From: JAFGBI01 sp964480725 | GTDB taxonomy: Bacteria > Myxococcota_A > Polyangia > Polyangiales > Polyangiaceae | NCBI GenBank assembly: GCA_964480725.1 | Contig: CAYZQO010000003.1 | Location: 62,001-126,000 of the forward strand | Reading direction: 5' to 3' | DNA: 64,000 nt | Shown here: piece after piece, positions 33,423 through 43,188 of the stretch | How positions within the stretch are numbered: the first letter of the stretch is position 1 | Layout of the letters: the number at the start of each line of letters is the position of its first letter | Notes under the pieces: generated by a model | What the model was told of the DNA's origin: nothing | The model's input: only the letters and a program-made list of their open reading frames with translations | Databases searched by the model: none | Program-made: the position numbers and the translations under genes

Positions 33423-35195
33423 ATGACTCAGAAGATCCTCGTCTCTCGGGCCGAGGATCCGGCGCTCGCCGCCGATCTGGTCGAGGTGAAGGTCGACCAG
33501 CTGATCCTGGCTCGAGAGCCGCGGTTGCCGGTGTCCGAGGCAATGGCGGCGGGGATGAGGCGCATCGCGATCGAGTCCGCAGTCGCCTACGACACGCGTT
33601 GCATCACCCACGGCGACCCGGATGAGGAGCTGCAGCACGCCCTGCCCCGCGCGATGCGGGAGGCGCTCGGACTCGGTCTACTCCTCGCGCGTCCCGGCAT
33701 CGGCTTTCCGGGCCCCGTGCACCTCGAGCGTTTCGCGAGCCCCGCGCGCCTCGCGGTCACCGACGAGCCGCGGCTGGCTTCGGTCGGCGGCGTCGGCATG
33801 CTCACCCTGACCGTCTCCCCGTCGCAGCTCGCCGGGGTGCTGCGGCGTGGAACGGTGCTGTTGCGCCCGCCTCGCAGCATTCAGGTTCTGCTCACCGGCC
33901 GAGTCCGCCCCTTCGTGTGCGTGCGCGACGTCGCGCTCGAGCTCGTCCGCCGCGGCCTGCGCGAGGTCGTGGAGCGGATCGATCGGCAGCACTGCGCACC
34001 CGTCGTGCTGGAGTTCGCTGGCCCCAGCGCGCGCCTGCTCTCGGTGCCCGAACGTGCGGTCCTCGCGGCGCTGGCCCCGCAGCTCGGCGCCGCGGCTGCC
34101 CTCTTCGTGAGCGACGAGAAGACCGAGGTCTTCTTGCGCGATCAGCGGCGCTCCAAGGCGCACCGAGGGCTCGCGCCGGACGCCGGCGCCCCCTGCGAAG
34201 ACGTGATCAGCGTGGACCTTTCGGCGGTGGATCCGCTCCTGATGGACGTGCAGGGGCGGGTCCATCCCGTGCGGGAGCTCGCGGACGAGCCCGTGCATCA
34301 GGTCATCCTCGGCGGCGACTCGGGCACGTCGCTACGCGACCTGATGGCCGTCGCGGCGCTGCTCAAGTCCAAGCGCGTGCCGCCGTCGCTCGATCTGCTG
34401 CTCGCCCCGCCTTCTCGACAGGCGCTGGAGGTCCTCGCTCACGCCGGTGCGCTGCCCGATCTCATCGCCACGGGAGCGCGGATCCTCGAGCCCGACCATC
34501 GCCTGGTGACCGGTGATCTCTACCCGCCGCCGCCGACGGGCCTCTCCCTGCGGACCTTCGACCCCGAGCCCGGTTCGCCGCAGGGCCGACGCTTCGTGGT
34601 GGCCTCCGCCGAAACCATCGCTTACGCGGTGGCCACGGGGAAGGTCGGGGACCCTCGGGGGTTCAAGCGCCCGGTGCGCGTCACCGTCCCGCGCGCGCTG
34701 CCGACGGACGACGTGCTGGTCGTCCGCAAAGGGAAGGCCAAGGCTCGCCTGGAGCCCCCAGGGAAGGTGCGGGACGAGGAGGTCGTCCACCCGGAGCCCT
34801 GCGAGCCGGTCGCGACCCTGGCACTGGTGACCGGTCGGAGCGACCTCGCCGGTCCCAGCGCCCTCGTGGTCGACTCGCTCGACGACGTCCGCTGGGTGGC
34901 GCGCCGCGCAGCCACGCTCCGGCCCCACCTGCGCGCGCTCATCGCCCCGCACATCCCACGCGGCACCGTCCCGGTGCTCGCCGGGCTCGGCATCCTCGCG
35001 CTCACCGGGGACGAGCGAGCGCTCGAACGCTTGCGCACGGAGACGACGCTCTCGCTGCCGCCCCCCGATCGCTGGAACGGCGACGGGATGCCCGTCGCCG
35101 CGGGTGACGCAGAGGTCACCCTGAGCTGGCTGGCGCTCGGGCTGGAGCGCGAATGGACCCGTGCCGGGACCGCAGCCACGCACCGTGAGCGATAG
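33423..35195 (+). CDS. Aconitase-superfamily protein lacking all cluster cysteines (pseudoenzyme)
   Basis: A 590-aa protein whose order of conserved blocks follows monomeric aconitase/isopropylmalate isomerase: KVDQLILA, PGIGFPGPVHLERF, TDEPRLASVGGVGML (113-127, where enzymes have GTDSHT), VLEFAGPSARLLSVPERAVLA, DEKTEVFLRD, VHQVILGGDSGTSLRDL (where enzymes have GSCTNxR), and GARILEPDHRLVTGD (where enzymes have GCGxC). The C-terminal swivel-like domain ends about residue 585. None of the three [4Fe-4S] cysteines remains and the substrate-binding DSH motif is gone. Canonical catalysis is therefore excluded, while the fold blocks are well kept, so it is under selection for another role. ATG 33423 starts MTQKILVSR, where the family begins. 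Confidence 0.8.
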   Translation: MTQKILVSRAEDPALAADLVEVKVDQLILAREPRLPVSEAMAAGMRRIAIESAVAYDTRCITHGDPDEELQHALPRAMREALGLGLLLARPGIGFPGPVHLERFASPARLAVTDEPRLASVGGVGMLTLTVSPSQLAGVLRRGTVLLRPPRSIQVLLTGRVRPFVCVRDVALELVRRGLREVVERIDRQHCAPVVLEFAGPSARLLSVPERAVLAALAPQLGAAAALFVSDEKTEVFLRDQRRSKAHRGLAPDAGAPCEDVISVDLSAVDPLLMDVQGRVHPVRELADEPVHQVILGGDSGTSLRDLMAVAALLKSKRVPPSLDLLLAPPSRQALEVLAHAGALPDLIATGARILEPDHRLVTGDLYPPPPTGLSLRTFDPEPGSPQGRRFVVASAETIAYAVATGKVGDPRGFKRPVRVTVPRALPTDDVLVVRKGKAKARLEPPGKVRDEEVVHPEPCEPVATLALVTGRSDLAGPSALVVDSLDDVRWVARRAATLRPHLRALIAPHIPRGTVPVLAGLGILALTGDERALERLRTETTLSLPPPDRWNGDGMPVAAGDAEVTLSWLALGLEREWTRAGTAATHRER

Positions 35196-35253
35196 CCGCG
35201 TGGCCCCTCGGTTCGACTTCTGCCCCCCGAGAAGGCGGGCTACGCTGTCGCCC

Positions 35254-35994
35254 GTGCAGGGACACCACGCCCTCGCGGCGCTCCTGGTTTCGATAACCTC
35301 GGTCGGCGCCGCGTGGGCAGCCGATGCCGAGCCGACCCGAGACGCCGGCGCCCCGGAGCCCGGCGACGTCGAGCCAGCCCCGGACAAGGGCGCTCCGACA
35401 CCCGGCGAGGTCGAGCCAGCCCCGGGAGAGGGCTTCGGACACGCGATGCAGGTCGGGGTCCGGGCCGCGGTCACGGGGGGCTACCGGATGGTGCTCCGGT
35501 ACGACGACTCGCCCTTCTGCGCGGAGCCGGACTTCGCCAAGTCAATCCAGGACCAGCAGAAATTCTGTGGGCACCTCGGCCCGGTGATGCTGGACGTCGC
35601 CGCGAGCTTCGCGCCGCTCGCGAGCATCGAGCCCTTCGTCCTGTTGCGCCTCGGGCTCTCCGGCGAGTCGCAGACCGACACTCGACCTTTGCGGATCTTG
35701 GCAGTCGGAACGCGCATCTACACGCGGCCAAACAGGCCAGTAAAATTCTTCGTCGAGCCATCGGTCGGGGTGGAGTTCGAGGCGGGTGCCGGTGCCCCGG
35801 CGTTCGCTTACAACGGCGCGTTCGACCCGCAGTACGACACCGACGTCATCTTTCGCGCGGCGCTGGGTCCGCAGATCGATCTCGCGCAGCACTTCGGGCT
35901 GTACGTCCAGGTCTTCGGGATGAGCGTGGGGGTGCTCCGCTACCTCCACGCCACGATGGAGTTCGGGGCCGGGCTCCAGGCGCGCTTCCCCTGA
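35254..35994 (+). CDS. Exported hypothetical protein, possibly outer-membrane
   Basis: A 246-aa protein with signal peptide MQGHHALAALLVSITSVGAAWA, then a Pro/Glu-rich stretch with an imperfect repeat (GAPEPGDVEPAP, GAPTPGEVEPAP; about 30-60). The remaining part alternates hydrophobic and polar residues (GVRAAVTGGYRMVLRYDD, FVEPSVGVEFEAGAG, FGAGLQARF) and ends in an aromatic-rich strand, suggesting a small beta-barrel. Two Cys (FCAEP, KFCGHL) may pair. GTG 35254 is chosen from the signal peptide; a TACGCT box ends 7 nt upstream and no Shine-Dalgarno is seen. No named family recognised. Confidence 0.65.
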   Translation: MQGHHALAALLVSITSVGAAWAADAEPTRDAGAPEPGDVEPAPDKGAPTPGEVEPAPGEGFGHAMQVGVRAAVTGGYRMVLRYDDSPFCAEPDFAKSIQDQQKFCGHLGPVMLDVAASFAPLASIEPFVLLRLGLSGESQTDTRPLRILAVGTRIYTRPNRPVKFFVEPSVGVEFEAGAGAPAFAYNGAFDPQYDTDVIFRAALGPQIDLAQHFGLYVQVFGMSVGVLRYLHATMEFGAGLQARFP

Positions 35995-36010
35995 TTCAGC
36001 GGCGGCCGAG

Positions 36011-36026
36011 CACCCCCGTGGGGGTG
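36011..36026. terminator. Bidirectional terminator hairpin
   Basis: Stem CACCCC/GGGGTG with a CGTG loop (16 nt in all) in the 64-bp gap between two convergent genes. No T-tract. Confidence 0.5.
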
Positions 36027-36058
36027 GGCTGCGACGGCGGCGCGGACGCGCGGCGGGC

Positions 36059-37291
36059 TCAGCCCCCCTTCCGGCTGCGCAGGATCCGCTCGAGCGCGCG
36101 GGCAGCCGCGGAGGCGAGTTCGTCGATCCGACGCGCTCCGCTCGAGGGCTGGTCGAGACCTGCCGCGACGACGGTGACGGCCGCCCGCCCCCGGACGCGC
36201 ACCGGCACGACGTGGACGTCGGACGAGCTCGGTCCGAGCAGCTCGCTCAACCCACGATGCGCGGCGTCGTCGGGGAGCGCCCCCGAGTAGAGTCCGTCGC
36301 GAAGGGCGCGATCGATCACCGTGTCGGTCCCCGTCGATATGCCCACGGCACGAATCCGCGCGGCGTCGGCGATCCAGCGGGACGCCGCGCGACCGCGGCT
36401 CTCGGCGCCTTGGTCAGAGAGCACGACGGCCCCCGCCCCGAGCGCCTCGATGCCGGCGACGAGCAGCGCGACCACGTCATCGGGATGCACGGCTCGATCC
36501 ATGGCCTCGATGCAACCGTGCACGTCGCGTGTGGGCAGCACGTCGCGCCCGCCCGGTGCCATCGACAAACCCCTGCCGCGGGGCGGTTCCGACGACGCCC
36601 GTCCGGGGACGCATCGCTCCGGCTGGAGCCATCGGGGCGGCGGCGACGAGCGGGCGCCGAGCAGCGGCGCGGGCGAGCGCCGGGCCCCGGGTGGAGACGA
36701 GAGCCGGACGAGCGGGATCGGTGGCTCGCTCCCGCCCTCCTCCGCCGACCCCGGGGCGCGAAGCGGCGCCGGCACCACCGGCGGGTCCAGGTCGGGCATA
36801 CGGGGTGGCCGGAGCGCCTCGAGATCGAGATCCACAGCCACCGTTGTCAGCGCCGGCGCCGTAGCGACGTCCTGGGACGAGCCCGCGGTGGGCGGTCCGG
36901 CGATCCGATGAACGGGCCCGCGGAGCAGGAGGACGGCCTCGCCGAGGTGATAGGCGAGCTCCTGGGCGGCGTGGGCGTCCAGGGGATCCGCGGTCGCGGC
37001 GATGACCTCACCCGTGGTGGGGTCCTGGCTGATCGGGATCACGCCCAGCGCGTCCAACATCCCGGCCGGGCACCTCGCCACGAGCGCCGCGTCGGGGACC
37101 GGGGCCTCCACCTCCGCCAACCCCAGGCGCTCCACCTCCCGGTCGACCAGGCGTCCGACGTCGGGACGGAAAGCAGCCAGCACGGCTAGAAAGGGCCGCC
37201 GCCAGCGGACGGCCTCCAGCAATGCCTCCGCGACCACGTCCCTCGGGGCCACTCCGGCGAGGAGGACCCGACGCACGAGCTCGATGGTCAC
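36059..37291 (-). CDS. Orphan GspE-N (MshEN)-like domain with C-terminal GAF-like domain
   Basis: A 410-aa protein. Residues about 70-130 resemble the N-terminal regulatory domain of type II/IV secretion ATPases (LDALGVIPISQDPTTGEVIAATADPLDAHAAQEL, then LLLRGPVHRI), which in some ATPases binds cyclic-di-GMP. A long Pro/Arg/Ser-rich linker (about 135-245) follows, then a GAF-like region (about 250-405; CIEAMDRAVHPDDVVALLVAGIEALGAGAVVL ... VHVVPVRVRGRAAVTVVAAG). There is no ATPase domain. GTG 37291 is preferred; an ATG at 37414 would overlap the upstream ftsB-like gene. A regulatory role is inference. Confidence 0.6.
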   Translation of the reverse strand: MTIELVRRVLLAGVAPRDVVAEALLEAVRWRRPFLAVLAAFRPDVGRLVDREVERLGLAEVEAPVPDAALVARCPAGMLDALGVIPISQDPTTGEVIAATADPLDAHAAQELAYHLGEAVLLLRGPVHRIAGPPTAGSSQDVATAPALTTVAVDLDLEALRPPRMPDLDPPVVPAPLRAPGSAEEGGSEPPIPLVRLSSPPGARRSPAPLLGARSSPPPRWLQPERCVPGRASSEPPRGRGLSMAPGGRDVLPTRDVHGCIEAMDRAVHPDDVVALLVAGIEALGAGAVVLSDQGAESRGRAASRWIADAARIRAVGISTGTDTVIDRALRDGLYSGALPDDAAHRGLSELLGPSSSDVHVVPVRVRGRAAVTVVAAGLDQPSSGARRIDELASAAARALERILRSRKGG

Positions 37292-37364
37292 CGGACGGTG
37301 ATGTTCCCCCGGTCCCGGCGCGCCTGCAACCTTGGCCGTCTCGACGCCGTCCGCAGGCGGCGGA

Positions 37365-37655
37365 TCACTTGAATTGGAACACGAGCTCCGTCTGCCGAAC
37401 GAGGCCCAGCTCATCCCGCGCCGCCCGCTCGATGGCGGCAGGATCGGACTTGATCCGGGCGACCTCGGCCCGCAGCCGGGTGATCTCGCGCGAGAGCCCC
37501 GCCACCGTCGCGTCGACTCGCTGACGCTCTTCGCGCAGGCTCTGCAGACGCGCCAGGCCCGTGGGTGAGAGCGCCATCACGGGCACCGCCACCACCGCCA
37601 CCACCAAAACGGTGACAGGGAGGACGCGCTCGAGCAGAACGGACGCCACCGGCAT
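37365..37655 (-). CDS. FtsB/DivIC-like septum formation initiator protein
   Basis: A 96-aa single-pass protein: membrane helix at residues about 8-28 (LPVTVLVVAVVAVPVMAL), then a periplasmic coiled coil (LREERQRVDATVAGLSREITRLRAEVARIK) ending in the family motif AIERAARDELGLVRQTELVFQF. FtsB forms a complex with FtsL and FtsQ in the divisome. ATG 37655 places the helix at the N-terminus as in the family; an in-frame GTG at 37724 would add 23 residues. It is divergent from the pseudokinase-TPR gene. Confidence 0.85.
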   Translation of the reverse strand: MPVASVLLERVLPVTVLVVAVVAVPVMALSPTGLARLQSLREERQRVDATVAGLSREITRLRAEVARIKSDPAAIERAARDELGLVRQTELVFQFK

Positions 37656-37863
37656 CCCCAACCCATGCCACAACCCCCGCGCGAGGCCCAGATTTCGGCC
37701 GCGAGCGGGGCGTGGCAAGACCACCAGCGCCCGCCACGAGGGGCGCCCCGCGGGCGCTCCTCGCGCCGAACGCCGCCGGCGCCGGCTGTGGTCAGCCGCT
37801 GAATTGGCTATCCTTCGCGCGCCGTGGCGCCCTGGCGGGGCCCCCGGTCACCGAGGAGAACCC

Positions 37864-40800
37864 GTGATCGACCTCCTGCGCGCCGAGCTCGAACGTCTCT
37901 TCGACCTCGATCAGCTCTTCGACCTCTCCCGATCGCTGCTCGCCTTCGATCCCGAAGCGATCGGCGGCACCGGAGCCGTCGCCACCTTCGCCCAGGCCCT
38001 TGCCCGCCACGCGATCGAGCAGGACGCAGTTGCTGCGCTGGTGGACGCCGTCGTGGTGCGCCGCGGGGAGGGGGCCGGCAAGCTCGTCGGCATCGCGCGC
38101 CGACGTTGGCACCCGGAGCCCGAGCTGCACGGCGGGGACTCGATCGGCGACTACGTCGTGGTGCGCCGGCTCGACGCAGACCGCATCGGCGCTGCCTACC
38201 TCGCCCGACGCGACGGCGCCGAAGTGCGCCTGCTGGTGTTGCACCCCGAGCTAACGCGGGACCGCCGCGGCCGACACCGCTTCCTCGTCGCCCAGCGCCT
38301 GCTCGCGAGCACGCATCACCCGGGCCTCCCCCAGCGGGTCGTGGTGACCGCAGCCGACGACCGGATCCTCATCGCGCAGGAGTACGTGGACGGACAGACC
38401 CTCGCGGCCCGGCTGGCGCGCACCGGCCCCATGCACATGAACGAGGCCCGCCCGATCCTCAAGGCCCTGCTCGAGGCCCTGTCGGCCCTCCACGAGAGCC
38501 AGCTCGTCCACGGGACGCTCGGGCTCGATGGGGTGCTGCTCTTCCGGGATCCGGACGGAGCCCCGCGTGTGAGGCTGCTCGGTATCGGCGCGCACCTGCT
38601 CACCGGCCGCGCCGTCTCGACGGAGGGCGCCGACCGTGAGCTACCCTGGCTTCTGGTCAACGCCCACACCGTCGCGCCCGAGCAGCTCCGCGGCGAGGAG
38701 GCGACGGCTACGAGCGACGTCTACTCCTTCGGTGCCCTCGCCTTCGAGCTGCTCAGCGGCGCCCCGCCGTTCGGGCCGGAGGGCGGCCTCGGCGCTGCCA
38801 TCGGACACCTCTCCCTCCCACCGCTGGCGCCGAGCACGGTCGCTCCTCGGGGCTGGGTGTCACGCGACGTCGACGACTTCCTCCTCCGGCTGCTCGCCAA
38901 AGATGCTGCTCAGCGCCCGGCCGACGCCTCCGACCTGCTGGGGGAGCTCGACGGGCTCGGGCGTGAGGAGTCCCGCGCCGATCCCCAGATCCCACCGGAA
39001 GAATTCGACCGCTGCGTCGATAGGCTCCTCGCCGAGCCGACGGAGAGCGACCGCGCGCAGGCGCTCGAGGCCACCGTCGACGCCGGCGCCGACCCGCTCC
39101 GCGTCGCGGAGGCGTTCCAGCTCGCCGCCGATCAGATTCCGAGCGAGGACCCCGACGCCCGAGACGCCAAGCGTCACCTGCTGCTGCGCACAGCCCGTAT
39201 GTACGAGGCTGGCCGGGACCCCGCGGCGGCGGAGCACGCCTACGCCACGCTGCTCGACCTGTTCCCCAGCGACGGACCGACGCTGGCCGCGCTCGAAACC
39301 CTGCGGCGACGACTGGGTAAGTACGACGAGCTCGTCGAGATGCTCCTCGAACGGAGCGAGCGCGCGGTGGATCGGCACGACCGTGCCCTCGCCCTCGCCG
39401 AGATTGGCCGCCTCTACGTCGCGGAGCTGAAGGATCGAGAACAGGCGCTCGTCGCCTTCACCCAGGCGCTCTGCGAGGAGCCGGCGAACGACGACCACGC
39501 GGAGCAGGTCGAGAAGCTGGCGGGTGGGGAGGAGAAGCACTGGGAGGACGTCCTGAGCACCTGCATGACGGCGACGATGAACGAGTCGCTGCCCCAGGAG
39601 GCCAAGAACTGCCTCTACGCGCGGATGGCAGACTGGTACCTCACGCGGGTGAAGCGCCCGGATCTCGCCCTCCCCGTCTACCAGTCCATCCTACAGGCCG
39701 AGCCCTCCAACGACGCGGCCCTCCGCGGCCTCACGCAGATCTACCGGAAGGCCCAACAATGGCCGGAGCTCGGGATGGTCCTCACCACCCGGGCGGACGT
39801 CGCCGCGAGCCCCGGGCTCGCGCGCGATCTCCGCTGCGAGGCCGCCGAGATCCTCGAGAACCAGCTCGGTGACACCGGTGGCGCTCGCGCCCTCTACGAG
39901 GGGATCCTGCGCGAGGACCCCGGCCACGCGCGGGCCAGCGAGGCACTCTGCCGGATCTACGGGGCCACGAACGACTTCGACGGGCTGCTGCGGATCCTCG
40001 AGCGGCGCGCGGAGGCGGAGCGAGGCGAGGACCGAGCCCGAACGATGTGTCGCATTGCCGAGATCTACGAGGACCACCGGAAGGACGACGGCGAAGCCAT
40101 CCGGCGCTTCGAGGCCGTCACCGCCTCGGATCCGGACCACCTCGACGCCCTCCGCGGCCTCGATCGCCTCCTGAGCAAGACGGGTCGTTACCGCGAGCTT
40201 CTGGACAATCTCGCCCACCAGATCGCCATTGCTGCCACCCCTCGCCAGAAGATCTCGCTCTGGGAGCGGGTCGCCGGCATTCAGGACGAGGAATTCCTGG
40301 ATCACGCAGCGGCCGCTGAAGCCTGGGAGGCGATACTCTCCCTCGACGGGGCCCACGACGGGGCCTACGCCGCGCTCCCGCGGCATTACCGCGTCCTCGA
40401 CCGGTGGAACGACCTCGTGGCCCTCTACGAGCGTCACGTGAGCCTCGTCGAGGATCCCCGCCGAGGCCTCGAGCTGCACCTCGCCCGCGGTCGCGTCCTC
40501 GCCGAACAGCTCGGAGCACCCGAGCGCGCGATGGCTGCCTTCGAGGCGGCGAGCGCGCTGGACCCCCAGCACGCCGGGGCGCTGGAGGCGCTCGCTCGTG
40601 TCCGCGAGTCTCTCGGCGACACCGACGCGGCTCTGCACGCGATCGACGCCCTCGCCGACAAGGCATCCAGCCCGGAGGCGAAGGCCGAGCAGTTCCTCCG
40701 CGCCGCCCGGCTCCTCGAGGCACGCGGCGACCGCGACACCGCGATCGAGTACTACAAGCGAGCGCTCGATCAGGTCCCGTCGGATCTCCACACCTCCCTG

Positions 40801-43173
40801 GCCCTTCGCTCGGCGTACGTCACCCGTGGCGACATCAACGCGGCCATCCAGCTCCTCGAGCGCGAGTTCTCGCGCAGCGAGGGCGACGCCACCAAGGCCC
40901 GACTCGCCGCCGAGGTGGCCACCCTCTGCCGCGACCGCCTGCAGGACGACGCCCGCGCCGAGGAGGCGGCGAAGCGATCGCTCCAGTTCGATCCGACCAA
41001 CATCGACGCCCGGGCCATCCTGGGCGACCTCGCCTTCGAAGCCGGTCACCCTGTCGAGGCCAGCCGCCACTACGAGGTCATCGCGGACCGCACCGACACC
41101 CTGCCCAAAGAGCGCGCCACCCGTATCCTCGTCCGCTTCGTGGACTCCCTCGGCCAGACCGGCTCCACCGAGAAGGCCGTCGCGCCCATGGACACCCTGC
41201 TGCGCATCGCGCCGGATGACGCCATCGCGCTCGAGCGCGTGGCGCAGGTCACGTTCGAGCACGGGTCACCGCAGCGCGCCGTCGATCTCTACCGCGACCT
41301 ATTTGCCCGCTTCGCTGACGAGCTCGGCACCCACCCGGAGTCCCTCTACCGGTACGGCGAGTCCCTCCGACGCTCCGGAGATCTCGAGGGGTCGATCCCT
41401 CCGCTCGAGGAGGCGAGCGACGCCGACCCCGGAGGGGAGCAGCCGCTCCTGTCGCTGGCGAAGATCTACGAGGCCCGTGGTGAATGGGAGCATGTCATTC
41501 GCACCAAGACCCGCCACCTGGACGTGGCCGAGGGTGACACCCGCACCTCTTTACTGGTCGAGATCGGCGAGATTGCTGCCGAGAAGCTGGGGGACCGGAC
41601 GCGCGCCGCCAAGAGCTACGTAGCGGCGCTGGAAGAGCGCCCGGACGACCGTCGCCTCCTCACCAAGCTGATGCAGCTGTACGGCGAGGAGCAGGACTGG
41701 GAGAAGCTGGTAGAGGTGGTGGTGAAGCTGGCCGGATTCGTCGAAGACCAACCGCAGAAGGCCAAGTACCTCCTGACCGCCGCCATCGTCTCGGAGCGCC
41801 AGATGCGCGATTTCGAGCGCGCGCTCGACTTCTACCGCCAGGTCATCCAGCTCGACCCGAACCACGACAAAGCCCTCGACGCGGCAATCGAGCTCGAGCG
41901 CGTCGCCACGCGCTTCGAGGCGGTCGAGGACCTGCTCAAGTTCAAGGTGGAGCGCGCGACGGAGGCCAACGACAACGAGCGCCTGCTGGCGGCGTTCGTC
42001 GAGCTGGGGGAACTCTACGAGAACGACCTGATGTGGATCGAGAAGGCGATCGACGCCTACGAGGCGGCACAGACGCTGGACGCGCAAGACTCCGTTCGCG
42101 CCGAGAAGCTCGCCGAGCTCTACGCCTCCGATCCGGCGCGCTACCTGGGAAAGGCCGTCGACTCCCAGATCGCCCTGCTTCGGCAGAACCCCTACCGGGC
42201 CGAGCCCTACAAGCTACTCCGGCGCCTCTACACCGAGACGAAGCACGCGGACGCGGCTTGGTGCCTCTGCCAGGCGCTTCACGTCCTCAACCTCGCCGAG
42301 GCCGACGAGGAGCGCTTCTTCAAGCGGATGAGGGTCGAGACAGCGGCCCCCGCGCGGGAGGCGCTCACGGACGAGGAGTGGCTCCGGCACCTGATGCACG
42401 AGGATGCGGACCCGTTCCTCACCAGCATCTTCGCGCTGATCGAACCCGCGGTGATCGGGAGCCGCAGCCGCAGCCTCGCCGACCTCGGCTACGACCCGCG
42501 CTTGCAGGTCGACCTCGCCCGCCACCCCTATCCGATGAGCCAGAATCTCTACTACGCTGCCGGTGTCCTCGGGCTCGATCCACCGCCCACCTACCAGAAC
42601 CCGAACGATCCAGCCGGGCTCTCCTTCCTGCACGCGCACGCGCCCTCGGTGGTGCTGGGGCGTGCCGCGATGGCAACCGAGATCCCTCCCCAAGCCGCAG
42701 CCTTCATCGCGGCACGACACCTGGCCTATTTCCGTCCCGGGATGTACGTACGCCACCTGGTCGCGACGGGCACGGGCCTGAAGGCTTGGCTCTTCGCCGC
42801 CATCAAGCTCATTTCGCCACAGTTTCCGATGGCGGCTGAGCTCGAGGGTCCCGTGCGCGACGCGCTGGCCGCGCTGGAGGCGGGCATCCAGGGGCAGGCG
42901 CGCGATCACCTCGCCAGGATCGTCGCTCAGCTGGTCCAGTCCGGGGGCGCGCTCGATCTGAAGCGTTGGGTCAACGGGGTCGATCTCACCGCCGATCGGG
43001 TCGGTCTATTGGTAGCGCACGATCTCGAAACCGCCGTCGAGATCGTCCGTGCCTCCGACGACAGCGCCAGCGCGGTGCCCCGTGAGGAGCGCCAGAAGCA
43101 GCTCGTCCTCTACAGCATCAGCGAGCCCTTCTTCGACCTCCGCCGTCGCCTCGGGATCAGCGTCGATTCCTGA
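37864..43173 (+). CDS. Giant pseudokinase-TPR protein
   Basis: A 1769-aa soluble protein. Residues 1-88 are helical; residues about 92-360 resemble a Ser/Thr kinase domain (SIGDYVVVRRLDADRIGAAYLA at the start, APEQLRGEEATATSDVYSFGALAFELLSGAPPFG later). The catalytic features are gone: the VAxK position reads EVRLLVL, HRDxKxxN reads HGTLGLDGV (216-224), and DFG reads LGIGA. Residues about 440-1600 hold more than twenty TPR-like units. The C-terminal 200 residues form a separate conserved-looking region ending SISEPFFDLRRRLGISVDS. The GTG start is preceded by GAGGAG. It is probably a large scaffold. Similar TPR giants are typical of myxobacteria; the role is unknown. Confidence 0.8.
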   Translation: MIDLLRAELERLFDLDQLFDLSRSLLAFDPEAIGGTGAVATFAQALARHAIEQDAVAALVDAVVVRRGEGAGKLVGIARRRWHPEPELHGGDSIGDYVVVRRLDADRIGAAYLARRDGAEVRLLVLHPELTRDRRGRHRFLVAQRLLASTHHPGLPQRVVVTAADDRILIAQEYVDGQTLAARLARTGPMHMNEARPILKALLEALSALHESQLVHGTLGLDGVLLFRDPDGAPRVRLLGIGAHLLTGRAVSTEGADRELPWLLVNAHTVAPEQLRGEEATATSDVYSFGALAFELLSGAPPFGPEGGLGAAIGHLSLPPLAPSTVAPRGWVSRDVDDFLLRLLAKDAAQRPADASDLLGELDGLGREESRADPQIPPEEFDRCVDRLLAEPTESDRAQALEATVDAGADPLRVAEAFQLAADQIPSEDPDARDAKRHLLLRTARMYEAGRDPAAAEHAYATLLDLFPSDGPTLAALETLRRRLGKYDELVEMLLERSERAVDRHDRALALAEIGRLYVAELKDREQALVAFTQALCEEPANDDHAEQVEKLAGGEEKHWEDVLSTCMTATMNESLPQEAKNCLYARMADWYLTRVKRPDLALPVYQSILQAEPSNDAALRGLTQIYRKAQQWPELGMVLTTRADVAASPGLARDLRCEAAEILENQLGDTGGARALYEGILREDPGHARASEALCRIYGATNDFDGLLRILERRAEAERGEDRARTMCRIAEIYEDHRKDDGEAIRRFEAVTASDPDHLDALRGLDRLLSKTGRYRELLDNLAHQIAIAATPRQKISLWERVAGIQDEEFLDHAAAAEAWEAILSLDGAHDGAYAALPRHYRVLDRWNDLVALYERHVSLVEDPRRGLELHLARGRVLAEQLGAPERAMAAFEAASALDPQHAGALEALARVRESLGDTDAALHAIDALADKASSPEAKAEQFLRAARLLEARGDRDTAIEYYKRALDQVPSDLHTSLALRSAYVTRGDINAAIQLLEREFSRSEGDATKARLAAEVATLCRDRLQDDARAEEAAKRSLQFDPTNIDARAILGDLAFEAGHPVEASRHYEVIADRTDTLPKERATRILVRFVDSLGQTGSTEKAVAPMDTLLRIAPDDAIALERVAQVTFEHGSPQRAVDLYRDLFARFADELGTHPESLYRYGESLRRSGDLEGSIPPLEEASDADPGGEQPLLSLAKIYEARGEWEHVIRTKTRHLDVAEGDTRTSLLVEIGEIAAEKLGDRTRAAKSYVAALEERPDDRRLLTKLMQLYGEEQDWEKLVEVVVKLAGFVEDQPQKAKYLLTAAIVSERQMRDFERALDFYRQVIQLDPNHDKALDAAIELERVATRFEAVEDLLKFKVERATEANDNERLLAAFVELGELYENDLMWIEKAIDAYEAAQTLDAQDSVRAEKLAELYASDPARYLGKAVDSQIALLRQNPYRAEPYKLLRRLYTETKHADAAWCLCQALHVLNLAEADEERFFKRMRVETAAPAREALTDEEWLRHLMHEDADPFLTSIFALIEPAVIGSRSRSLADLGYDPRLQVDLARHPYPMSQNLYYAAGVLGLDPPPTYQNPNDPAGLSFLHAHAPSVVLGRAAMATEIPPQAAAFIAARHLAYFRPGMYVRHLVATGTGLKAWLFAAIKLISPQFPMAAELEGPVRDALAALEAGIQGQARDHLARIVAQLVQSGGALDLKRWVNGVDLTADRVGLLVAHDLETAVEIVRASDDSASAVPREERQKQLVLYSISEPFFDLRRRLGISVDS

Positions 43174-43188
43174 GCTGGACCCCTCGTG

